21,117 nucleotides of DNA from Sphaeroforma arctica JP610. Lineage: Eukaryota; Opisthokonta; Ichthyosporea; Ichthyophonida. A program made the position numbers and the translations under genes. Positions 11,373-19,144 of the stretch are shown here, piece after piece. Position 1 is the stretch's first letter, and each line of letters begins with the position of its first letter. The notes under the pieces are model-generated. The model ran no database searches, was not told where the DNA came from, and saw only the letters and a list, made by a program, of their open reading frames with translations. The stretch is taken from assembly GCF_001186125.1 (NCBI RefSeq), contig NW_014039404.1, positions 1 through 21,117 on the forward strand, read 5' to 3'.

Positions 11373-11404
11373 CATAGCCTCTTAAATTAAACAAGGAGGC
11401 TATG
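11373..11404. repeat. Hairpin with 9-bp arms
   Basis: The arms CATAGCCTC and GAGGCTATG enclose a 14-base AT-rich loop. It lies in the non-copia stretch that interrupts the integrase region. Confidence 0.75.
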
Positions 11405-11562
11405 GAAAAGACATATTATATTCTAGAGGTTGGCAAGAGGACCGAAATCTGTACGCATGATAGTAGTTCAGAGGTTATAAAATTGAGTTTGTACTATTCT
11501 ACATGTCTCAAATAGGTCCAGGTAAGTGAGTCATACCCAATTCTCAGGCTATTGGAAGCATC

Positions 11563-11592
11563 AATTAAACCAATGTGATATCTCATTTGATC
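11563..11592 (+). repeat. Direct repeat, partial copy B
   Basis: A 30-bp partial match to the core of copies A and C, containing ACCAATGTGATATCTCATTT, lies immediately before copy C. Confidence 0.7.
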
Positions 11593-11604
11593 GACTTATA
11601 TTAT

Positions 11605-11684
11605 ATTATTTAAATACAAATAGAAACCAATGTGTTATCTCATTTGATCTTGATATTTTATACTGACCGGAGGGCGTATTTCTT
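11605..11684 (+). repeat. Direct repeat, copy C
   Basis: This is the second full copy of the repeat at 10720-10800, about 885 bp away in the same orientation. Confidence 0.9.
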
Positions 11685-12309
11685 CAATGTATCATAATGT
11701 CCACGGGCTACTGATACATAGCCATACCTCTACGTCGGGTCCTCATCATCATAATCACAGACAACAAACCGGTCTTTCACAGTAACTCCGTGAAGTTATT
11801 ACTCAATACAACCCGACACATATACATTCTTGCACCCTTTTTGTATACGCCGCAACAGAATGCGAAAGCAGAGCGATTACACGACACACTAAACAACCTT
11901 GCACGAGGCGGTCTCCTCGACACAGATATGCCCCTCACACTCTGGGGTTACGCCAAGGCCTTCGCTGACTACCTGAAAAACATAACCGTCACGGAGAGCA
12001 TAAGACTCCGCACGCCCTACCACACATTCCATTAACGAGACCGCAAACTCAACTATGTCGTGGCATTTAAACTCTAAGGCCCATCAGCTAAGAAACACCC
12101 AAAATACCTTTCACCTGTAGGACATAGTATACTTTTGAGTGCCCGCTTTAATTCCGTGCCCAACTGCTACATCATACACATTTTTTTACTCAGATGTTAA
12201 TCCCCGAATAGAATGCGCATGAACACTCATACTTCCATCTTTATATACAACTAGTACAGGTGAGTGGAAATGATTATCGCAAATGCGCAGACTGCTGGGT
12301 TTCTCCACT

Positions 12310-13504
12310 TCACTTGAGAAGCAAATGAAACACGCTTCTCTCCATTTCACAACTTAAAGATTGTGAATATCGCGTTTTGCTCGCTTTCCTTGGACGCCTG
12401 GTTGCTCTCTTGGAGGACATTGTTTTCATCTTTGGATTGCGAGATACACTAATTCTAGACCCGTCTCTTGTATCACCTTCATCGTAACGACAGATATCCC
12501 TTGTAGTGACATTAGTGGGCGGGCTGCTGGAGAGAGTTGGGTCTGGAGAGGTATGCGCAGATGGGAGGTGGCTGGAGAACAGAAGACTGGAGGTCCACCG
12601 TGGTAGGCCCGGATTGGAGTAGTTTCGTCGTCGGCGGCTGATAATAAGACAAAGTAAATTGGTCGAAAGTGAGGTGGTGCGGTGGAGGGCAGCCGTGTGT
12701 TTACCTTTGGTGATGATACACGTAGTAGTGCTTGCTGGGTAAACTAGTTGGTAGCCATTGTCCTGGATAAAGTATCTCATCTAAACCATACACAGACACA
12801 TAGTATTATTATTCGTGCATGTTGTCAAGATGAGGTGGGTTACCAAATGTTACAATTCTATTGCACACCCCATATCTTTTAAGTATGTGGCCAACACCAC
12901 GTAAAAGTGCTTGTCTAGTAATATATTTTTGCAATACAGAAATATATAATCACTATCATTACATATACAGTACAATACTATACAGTACCATACCGATACG
13001 CTGCAAGAAATATATCTGTTGATCTGCCCCATGTAGTGCCAGTAGGAATAGCATGCCGTTCTCAGCGAGCATAGACATAATCATCTTTGCTGCAATTAAA
13101 TTATGGATACCTACTGCTGTTTTGCACTCTTTCTACAAACTATTCCCCTCTTCCTCCACGCCATTCTCCATAAACTCTTTAACCTTCGTTAATGCGGCTG
13201 TTCTCTTGATCGATCGTTGTGCATTGGCCTGCTTGCCACAAACACGCTTGACATAAAAAACGGGTAACACAAATTTGTTAGATTCCCAACACTTAATAAC
13301 AACTAACATCCGCCATACATCATCCTTAAAGCGCTCATAGCAAGCACGCTTGTCTTTACCGCACACGGTTTTAGTAGCATACCTATTTATAGACTTATGT
13401 ATTAATATAGACATGCCTATTGCAATATCAGCGTTTCCTATTAGATAATACTCCGCATGCACAAAGAGGTCATCCAGTATAGGCAAAAGATCGTCTACAC
13501 CCAT
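12310..13504 (-). CDS. Five-exon gene, 319-residue protein of unknown family
   Basis: Read on the minus strand, the exons are 13504-13141, 13089-12969, 12914-12844, 12780-12705 and 12637-12310. They sum to 960 nt, exactly 320 codons with a TGA stop. The four introns are 51, 54, 63 and 67 nt with GT..AG ends; the second has donor GTATATG and the fourth a pyrimidine-rich TTATTATCAG acceptor. Residues 1-210 look globular, with Leu/Ile-rich helices, several Cys and a conserved-looking FDEILYPGQWLP near the end of this part. Residues 211-319 are Ser/Pro/Arg-rich, probably disordered, with basic clusters at about 212-215 and 287-300 that could be nuclear localisation signals. I recognise no domain. 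The frame stays open about 30 nt upstream of the ATG, so an earlier exon is possible. A TATAAA near 12238-12245 may serve in 3' processing. The plus frame 13053-13256 is a shadow. Confidence 0.7.
13141..13504 (-). CDS. Exon 1 of the 319-residue gene
   Basis: Encodes residues 1-121 and ends in phase 1 at a GTTTGT donor (13140-13135). It is the longest exon by composition evidence, with LLPILDDLFVHAEYYLIGN and a Lys/Arg-rich stretch ending in an acidic EEEG. Confidence 0.75.
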
Positions 13505-13643
13505 GTCTACTAACCTATGAACTAGCTTTATGCTATACTATGCAATATGCACACGCATAAGGCGCATATATGTGCATTTATTGTTATTTACTTCCAAATA
13601 ATTTTTGGTAGAGAAGTACGTGCTGTAAAGTCGTTTGCTTATC

Positions 13644-13658
13644 TAGGGTTTAGGGTTA
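13644..13658 (-). promoter_or_regulatory. Telomere-like (telo-box) motif upstream of the 319-residue gene
   Basis: The plus strand reads TAGGGTTTAGGGTTA, so on the gene's strand it is a tandem AACCCTAAACCCTA. It lies 140 bp upstream of the ATG at 13504. Such motifs act as promoter elements (telo-boxes) upstream of growth-related genes in plants. That role here is an inference; an interstitial telomeric scar is the alternative. Confidence 0.4.
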
Positions 13659-14056
13659 TCAGTCAAATTATAGTGTGCCTGTCAAGTGTCAGCCTTCAGG
13701 TCTGAAAAAGCCAGCGTTTGTTTTCCACGCCTATTTGAGTAAAGATTTAATCCTATGCCCCGAATATTTGTTTTTTTAACCCCCTCCCCCCCGGCCCCCC
13801 GGGTTTGATACAAAAAAAATATACTTGATCCTTGTTGAATGTTGATACAGCCTGTTAACAATGTTTTTACTAAAAAAAGAAAAGAAAAATATATTTGTAT
13901 ACCGTTATCATAGCCACGACCCTCTGGAACAGCAATTTTAAATATTTGGAAACAGCAAGTCCACTCTCAGTCTTTTCTAAATAATAATATGTGGCACCCC
14001 CCCCCCCTTGACTGTGCTGCTGTACTCTGGGCTGCTCTTTGGAGTGCTGGTCTATT

Positions 14057-14140
14057 GTGGGGCCCTGGGCCCTGGACCCTTGGGCCTGGGGCCTGGGTCC
14101 CTGGCGGCCTGGCGGCCTCCCCCCTGCCCCCTGGCCGCCT
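14057..14140. repeat. GC-rich low-complexity block of GGCCTGG/GGCCCTGG units
   Basis: About 80 bp of irregularly repeated GGGCC, CCTGG and GGCGGCCT words form a sharp GC island in AT-rich surroundings. The words GGGCCC and GGACCC/GGGTCC are self-complementary in places, so stable hairpins are possible. Confidence 0.75.
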
Positions 14141-15243
14141 ATATGGGGTATGTAATTATGTAACTGGCCGACCGGCAGGCAGCAGCAGTATCAATTTGGG
14201 TTGAAAAAAGTAATTTCACTGTTGTTTTAAAGAAAAACAATATTCAACTGTATCTTTAAAATAAATAAATTTGTGTTTTTATTTAAAAAAAAACAATAAT
14301 TTATAAACTACTGAACGTCTGAAGTCTGAACCTATTTTTAAATATTTATTTTAGCTATTTGCTATCACCTGCGGTATTCTTTTCAAAACAATTCCGAGAT
14401 GCAACGTTTATCTGACAGATATGTGCAGTACATAGAATTTGATTAGGTTATACTATCCATTTTAAAACGTTGATGCACAAGATCTTTTAAAGTTGCAATT
14501 GCGATATGTGCGAGTCCTCTAGACTCCTATGAGTCAAATATGACCTAAATATATTACACTGTTCTACAGTAGACTACAACTATACATAGTACATTTTATA
14601 ACAAAAAATGTACTCGCGCCCTGCCGCAATCTATTGTGCGACAGGTAAAAGCTCAAAACTGATATATGTTTGAAGAAAAAAACATGATGAGTAACAAATT
14701 GTATTAAATTTATCGTTGATTCGTTTTCACTAATCAGATTCTCCGACGGCCAGCGGGAGTCTGAAGCTTTTATTCATTTTTTATCAATGTTGTTGCAAAA
14801 CTTGCAATGTTGTGACTTCTGAGTTCACAAATTGAAATTGGAGTGTGAAACTTCACAAAGAGTCCACAACAAATTGAAATCAGCACACGGAATCACGAAA
14901 TAGAGGAATTGCTAGTATAATTTTTTTTTGCGAGTCTATCTCTGGACTCTGCACACACAGCACAAGAGAGAAGAGAGAATGAAAGTTCACTTTCAGGCAT
15001 CATTCAGAGCCGGCTGAACAGCGAACATATCATCATTTTTGTGAAAAACATTTTAAAATATTATTGTGGTTTCTTTTTTGAAGGCTACATCATCATCACA
15101 AGTATATTTACTTTCTTTATCAAAATTGCACAATAACATATCTCCTGGCACACCACAATACACCCTATTATAGTATGAAATCTCAAAATGTATTCGTGCT
15201 CATTCACTTGCATTACTAGAGAGCCCATCTTCGCATATCCAAG

Positions 15244-16968
15244 ATGGTCAGATTATACATGGCAACGGCCATAGCCTTGGCCTCTTTCGATATAGCAACA
15301 GCCTCACCTTTGCGACGCCAATTCTTCGGCGCACCAGTAGTTGGATGTACCACTGGGGATGCATGCACGGCGTCGGGCGGTAGCTCAATGTTTTTAAATG
15401 GAGTTTTGAGTTGCTGTCCTCTCGGGTGGACTATGAACACTGCACCCGACTGCACATGTACAGGAGCTCCAGTCGATCTACGCGTTTCCACTTCACCATC
15501 TAGAACGCCCTCACCGTCCACAACAATATCACTGACCCCAACTGCATCATCATCGGTCACACCCAGTGCGACCAATAGCGTGACACCATCGGTTTCGGAA
15601 ACTGCATCCCCTTCTCCTACCCCCTCATTTTCGACATCGCCTACAGCTACATCAACGCCATCACCGTCACATTCGCCATCCGCTTCACAAACACCTTCGT
15701 CTTCGATAACACCGTCGCGGACAGCGTCCCCTACACAAACACCTTCGCGTACAAGCTCGCCATCGGCTTCACAAAAACTTTCACCTACGACAACACCGTC
15801 GCTGACAGCGTCCCCTACACAAACACCTTCGCTTACAAGCTCGCCATCGGCAAGTGCAACATCATCACCAACTGCGATGCCATCAATGACTATGGCGCCC
15901 ACACAAACACCATCACAAACAACAACACCCTCAATCACAGCATCGGCTACACAGACACCTTCAGCTACACGCACACCAATACCTACGCAGACCCCCTCTA
16001 CCTCAGCAGAGAGTAGTACAAGCCCCACTGCGAGCATGACTTTTGCACCATCTGCATCTGCATCAGTCAGCACTTCGCCCACCGCGTCACTATCCACCAC
16101 ACCTTCCAGTAGTGTTAGTGCAACGCCCACGGCAAGTGCAAGTCCCTCAATCACACCGTCGATATCTATAAGCCCAAGTGTCACTGCAATGCCGTCAAGG
16201 TCGCCCGGACCTGCCGAGTTTAGCTCGTGCCTACAGCCCAAGGCTGGTACTGTTGGGGTCTCTTTGGCCGACTGTAAAGCAGCAGGCTCCACATGCGTGA
16301 GTGATGGCAAAATAATGCTGGATGCTACCACAACAGCACGGTGTTATACTGCGTTTACGGGGGGCGTTATTGAAGTATTGCAAGGGTATGGTGGTGTTGT
16401 GCAGGCTCTGAGCGATGAATCCCATACAGCCGACACACAAGCGCAAGTAATAGTAAAGGAAGGGGCAGATTTCCTGGGCGTTTTCAACAATGGGGGTATG
16501 ATACAAATGATCAACGCCAAGGTTGGTACGGTCAGATCGTACAGGGGTGTTACACTGGGGAGTGCTATCACAGTCGACCCTAACACACCGCTAGCAGTGG
16601 ACGGAGGTACAGCTGAACTAGAGCTGACGAATGTGGCCAAGAGAGTGTTGGTAGGTGGCGGGGATGTTGTCCTTGGAATGATAGGTAATGCTACTACAGT
16701 CACGGTGACAGGCGGTGGGTTGACCCTACAACAGACAGGAGACACATTCTTGTTTGCAATGAATGGGGGCACAGCTTCTATGGCTCAGATAGGAACCATC
16801 AACAAACTGCGTGTAAATGGAGGGTCGGTGGAGTTTGGCACGGATCAAACCACAATCGAGGATGCGTCTGCCAATGATGGCGAGATTATCAACAGTGGCA
16901 ACTCGGCCATACTGAGATACTTTGGTGACGCTGAATTGTGTGCTCTCAACTGTCCACAATCGGCTTAA
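15244..16968 (+). CDS. Secreted mucin-like protein with glycine-stepped C-terminal repeat domain
   Basis: This is an intact single-exon gene of 574 residues. Residues 1-20 (MVRLYMATAIALASFDIATA) form a signal peptide. Residues 21-80 hold six Cys (35, 41, 57, 58, 70, 72), probably a small disulfide head. Residues 82-322 are almost entirely Ser, Thr, Pro and Ala in SPT and TPS patterns, a likely O-glycosylated stalk, with a 28-residue tandem repeat at 156-183 and 184-211. Residues 323-574 contain Cys 329, 344, 351 and 367, then Gly-Gly steps at about 418, 455, 473, 492, 509 and 527, and a final Cys pair at 566 and 570. The near 18-residue period suggests a beta-solenoid. No membrane segment or GPI-type tail is seen, so it should be released or wall/matrix-bound, perhaps as an adhesin. 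The first ATG in good context was taken as start. A 371-residue frame on the other strand is a composition shadow. Confidence 0.9.
   Translation: MVRLYMATAIALASFDIATASPLRRQFFGAPVVGCTTGDACTASGGSSMFLNGVLSCCPLGWTMNTAPDCTCTGAPVDLRVSTSPSRTPSPSTTISLTPTASSSVTPSATNSVTPSVSETASPSPTPSFSTSPTATSTPSPSHSPSASQTPSSSITPSRTASPTQTPSRTSSPSASQKLSPTTTPSLTASPTQTPSLTSSPSASATSSPTAMPSMTMAPTQTPSQTTTPSITASATQTPSATRTPIPTQTPSTSAESSTSPTASMTFAPSASASVSTSPTASLSTTPSSSVSATPTASASPSITPSISISPSVTAMPSRSPGPAEFSSCLQPKAGTVGVSLADCKAAGSTCVSDGKIMLDATTTARCYTAFTGGVIEVLQGYGGVVQALSDESHTADTQAQVIVKEGADFLGVFNNGGMIQMINAKVGTVRSYRGVTLGSAITVDPNTPLAVDGGTAELELTNVAKRVLVGGGDVVLGMIGNATTVTVTGGGLTLQQTGDTFLFAMNGGTASMAQIGTINKLRVNGGSVEFGTDQTTIEDASANDGEIINSGNSAILRYFGDAELCALNCPQSA
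15709..15876 (+). repeat. 84-bp tandem repeat, two copies, in the mucin stalk
   Basis: Units 15709-15792 and 15793-15876 are nearly identical over their first 60 bases, for example sharing CCCCTACACAAACACCTTCG. Each encodes 28 residues starting TPS. This points to recent stalk growth by unequal exchange or slippage. Confidence 0.85.
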
Positions 16969-17540
16969 AGTACCAAAGCTTGAGATGAAGCTCATGCACT
17001 ACACGGACAATACAAATGTCTTTTTCCCAGTATACAACCGTAGGTTTGTATATGCACACGATGACTGCAAAATGGTATGTCTTCAGCAAGTCAGCAGATG
17101 TTGTATGAGTCGCACACAAAGTCAGGTGCACCACCACGCTGACCGCCCGATACCAAAACAAGAGTTGGGAACCAGGGCGAGCTTTTGTGAATCCGTTAGT
17201 AACGGAAGGAGTTGGGATTTGAGCCCGACATGAAAACGTAAATCAGATTTTTTTTGTGTGTGCAAGTGATAAAAAAAGACACTTACTCCGTTTCTATGAT
17301 ATAGTTTCAGTTACACGTCGTTAGTGAGCTAGTCAAAACATAAGTATATATCTTGTACAAAAAGCATATTTTACATACACTGACATGGTTCCTTCACAGT
17401 CAAATCCTCTTATAGATAACACAAAATCTAACTACCAGTACGCACACACATAAATATGCATGCACAAGCACTAACTATGCAAAACGCACTTCATGATAGA
17501 TGTTAAGTAGTTCCGGCATATCTACAAGCACATCTTTTAT
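16969..17540. other. Short intergenic region between convergent genes
   Basis: This stretch separates the stop of the mucin-like gene from the stop of the minus-strand frame ending at 17541. A plus frame 16922-17233 overlaps the mucin gene end and is probably chance. No canonical AATAAA follows the mucin gene in the region read. Confidence 0.55.
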
Positions 17541-17541
17541 T
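17536..17541 (-). terminator. Polyadenylation signal AATAAA on the minus strand
   Basis: The plus strand TTTATT gives AATAAA on the minus strand, overlapping the TAA stop of the frame ending at 17541. Its position supports this being the 3' end of a minus-strand gene, although such hexamers are common in AT-rich DNA. Confidence 0.4.
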
Positions 17542-17963
17542 TACACCACCAGTCTAATTTGGCTCCTCAAACCTCCATGCACGTCATATGAGAGGTCGGT
17601 CTTGAAGCTCATCAAGGAATGTATCCATACAGTGTGCTGAAATGAGCGTCTAGTACATTCTTCGGCAACTACTGAGCTGTAGAGCAAACAAGACTTCAAG
17701 CACAATCTGCAGACGGCAGGCGATGTCCTTGAGACTACATTTTCCACATCCGTGCAGGTGATGCATTCACAAAGAAGGTCCAAATTGCAGATTAAGCTAT
17801 TGACAATATCAAGCGTTATACCACAAAACTGCGCTGGTGTTTTGACGTGTGAGTACCATTGCTCGGTTCTACTGCATGAGGACCTCCAATCAACCGCGAT
17901 AGGCATCACTCCGTGCACGAGCAGTGCAAAAGGCACAGTTACGTGCCCCGTTTCAATCTTCAA
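17541..17963 (-). CDS. Cys-rich 140-residue frame, possible last exon of the LDLa gene
   Basis: The frame encodes 13 Cys, several in close pairs (LCECITC, CRLCLKSC), and ends in TAA directly at an AATAAA. It follows the second LDLa exon by about 45-100 bp on the same strand. A GTAAGA donor at 18007 could join it in phase at acceptors inside the frame, for example after CACGGAG near 17910 or ACACCAG near 17827, but neither is decisive. A plain join at the frame start does not keep phase. I recognise no domain. If it belongs to the LDLa gene, the protein lacks the coiled coil and MRH domain of normal glucosidase II beta. It could also be a separate gene. A plus frame at 17752-17985 overlaps it and is probably a shadow. 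Confidence 0.45.
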   Translation of the reverse strand: MKIETGHVTVPFALLVHGVMPIAVDWRSSCSRTEQWYSHVKTPAQFCGITLDIVNSLICNLDLLCECITCTDVENVVSRTSPAVCRLCLKSCLLYSSVVAEECTRRSFQHTVWIHSLMSFKTDLSYDVHGGLRSQIRLVV

Positions 17964-18007
17964 ATGTACAGTGGAAGTGTACTAATCGCAGGATTTCGGT
18001 CTCTTAC

Positions 18008-18115
18008 AAGTGAGCAAGACATCCACGGGCTCATCAGATCCGTCGCAACAGTCACACAGACCATCGCCCACCTGTGACGACCATATCGACGACTTCTTGT
18101 CGTGACATTCGAATT
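18008..18115 (-). CDS. Exon for second LDLa module
   Basis: This 108-nt exon enters in phase 1 and encodes KFECHDKKSSIWSSQ then GDGLCDCCDGSDEP. The matching SS-x-V-x-DG-x-CDCCDG arrangement is the strongest link to glucosidase II beta. Confidence 0.85.
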
Positions 18116-19144
18116 CTGCGGTAGGAGGGGTGGGGGGATGGTGGAGTGTTTAGAGAAGATACAATAATCGTTATAGAACTGCCACGTCCAATTGTCAGAT
18201 GTCTATAGGTGCAACCGATAGTCTACGCAAACTTAATTGTAAGGTCGCGTCCAGTTTTCATCTGTTCTAAGGAAAGCCATGTGAAAACATACACCACCAA
18301 GTATAACACTGCTGCATATTTAGCAGACGAGACACCTTTATTAATTAAACAGGGCCGCTTGCACTCATTCACGCAAGCATCTGGCCGGTGAACTCACAGA
18401 CTAACTAGAAGTAATATGCCCAGAATTTTATACTGACACACAAAGAGGTCACTCAAATACATCGTATATACGCGCATGGCTGCCAGCGGAAATGTACCAA
18501 TCAAACAACAAACACTGAAAGCATTTTTTTTGCTGCGTACGCTATAGATATCCTAAGACGCCAATATATCATTCACAAGTACCCGAGCTATGTAAAGAAA
18601 ATATATACATAGACACATACAGATAGACATACTTTGCGTCTTGGACCCACAAGCGTTCGTGTTGGGTTCGTCACTACCATCGTCGCAGTCACAGAAGTCG
18701 TCGTTGAACTGTTCTTTTGCCTGGTAAGTATCGCCATTTGCGCAACTGGGAGTAGGAAACGGGACGAGTGTTGTCAAGTGAGTTACTGGAATGGCTAAAG
18801 TATCGCACAATGGTCCCCGGGTTATCAGCTGTAGCACACGGGCGTATATATTAGCCATCAATTTCGTATTCGTGTAATATTCCGGACTGGTAGTGCCAAG
18901 ACATAAAAATACCTGAAAGTCTGCAATTCAGAAACATCATATTTAAAGGTCATGAGTCCATCTTTATTTTCGGTTTTCACAGCCGGTTGTCCTCCTTGGT
19001 GCCTGTAGAGGTACACTGCATCTTTACTATCCGCTCCTATGTACTGCGGTTTGGTTGCATGCTGGAAGTAGTACTCGTGCGAAACATCCAGCGCATCGGC
19101 GTCGGGTTCCAGGCTGCAAGGGTTGCAAGCGTGATCGTAATAAG
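18008..19144 (-). CDS. Glucosidase II beta-like (PRKCSH-like) gene, partial, three exons
   Basis: Three minus-strand exons join in phase: 19144-18913, 18745-18633 and 18115-18008. The introns are 167 nt (donor CAG/GTATTT, acceptor CCTACTCCCAG) and 517 nt (donor GTATGT, acceptor CCGCAG). Exon 2 encodes an LDLa-type module with NDDFCDCDDGSDEPNTNAC and exon 3 a second with GDGLCDCCDGSDEP. This pair, including the DCC in the second module, is the hallmark N-terminal domain of glucosidase II beta, the ER subunit of the enzyme that trims glucose from N-glycans; Asp/Glu bind calcium. Exon 1 adds about 76 residues (CNPCSLEPDADALD to KYDVSELQ) unlike the short N-terminus of known subunits. Earlier exons and the signal peptide were not found. 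A GTAAGA donor follows exon 3, so the gene continues downstream. It may be a diverged paralogue rather than the true subunit. Confidence 0.75.
18633..18745 (-). CDS. Exon for first LDLa module
   Basis: This 113-nt exon encodes SCANGD to GSKTQ with the calcium-binding DCDDGSDE core. It ends in phase 1 at a GTATGT donor (18632). Confidence 0.8.

Larger units (their letters stand above)
11090..11690. other. Non-copia AT-rich stretch splitting the integrase region
   Basis: Between the first-Asp part and the second-Asp part of the copia integrase lie about 600 bp of AT-rich DNA with no copia similarity that I can see. It contains a hairpin at 11373-11404 and ends in repeat copies B and C. It may be an inserted nonautonomous element or a by-product of the flanking direct duplication. 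Confidence 0.5.
8790..12250 (+). mobile_element. Ty1/copia LTR retrotransposon fossil, lacking reverse transcriptase
   Basis: Family parts appear in copia order on the plus strand. A Gag-like region (about 8860-9660) ends in a zinc knuckle with C-x2-C-x4-H-x4-C spacing (9476-9517). An aspartic protease motif LLIDSG follows at 9735-9752. An integrase N-terminal C-x2-C (10869-10880) leads to GERFYIDL (10944-10967), matching the first catalytic Asp. A core segment then has TDN (11757-11765) and QQNAKAE (11853-11873), matching the second Asp and the catalytic Glu. Integrase before reverse transcriptase is diagnostic of copia. The element is broken many times, probably more than ten, and looks old. 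No reverse transcriptase or RNase H follows the integrase, and no terminal repeats were found, so both ends are approximate. A gap of Ns and a repeat-flanked stretch lie inside. Confidence 0.85.
13505..15243. other. Intergenic region between divergent genes
   Basis: This 1.7-kb stretch lies between the start of the minus-strand 319-residue gene and the start of the plus-strand mucin-like gene, so it should hold both promoters. It contains the telo-box, two C-runs (13779-13803 and 13997-14007), a GC-rich repetitive block at 14057-14140, AT-rich DNA, a duplicated ACAAATTGAAAT (about 14827-14838 and 14870-14881) and a possible TATA-like TATAGTA near 15172. No RNA gene was recognised. The plus frame 13989-14204 is low-complexity GC sequence, not a credible gene. 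Confidence 0.6.

Noticed and set aside
10720-11684. The 80-bp direct repeats considered as LTRs of a nested element
   Set aside because: They are too short, lack clear TG..CA ends, and the interval holds part of the host element's own integrase region, not an independent internal domain.
12310-12780. Single 156-residue minus frame taken as a complete gene
   Set aside because: The first third of that frame runs through a well-formed 67-nt intron. Splicing joins upstream exons in phase and uses the same frame only in the last exon.
13053-13256. 67-residue plus-strand frame
   Set aside because: It is antisense to exons 1 and 2 of the coherent five-exon minus-strand gene.
13989-14204. 71-residue plus-strand frame rich in Gly, Pro, Leu and Trp
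   Set aside because: It translates the GC-rich low-complexity block and has no protein-like complexity outside it.
15216-16331. 371-residue minus-strand frame rich in Val, Asp, Gly and Glu
   Set aside because: It lies antisense to the mucin-like gene. Repeated TCN, CCN and ACN codons on the plus strand leave the opposite frame free of stops, so its length is a composition effect.
16346-16772. 142-residue minus frame within the mucin-like gene
   Set aside because: It is antisense to the C-terminal repeat domain, whose plus-strand frame is continuous with the signal peptide and stalk.
17205-17225. GGGATTTGAGCCC considered as a tRNA-like internal promoter box
   Set aside because: It does not match the GGTTCGAANCC form, and no cloverleaf could be folded around it.
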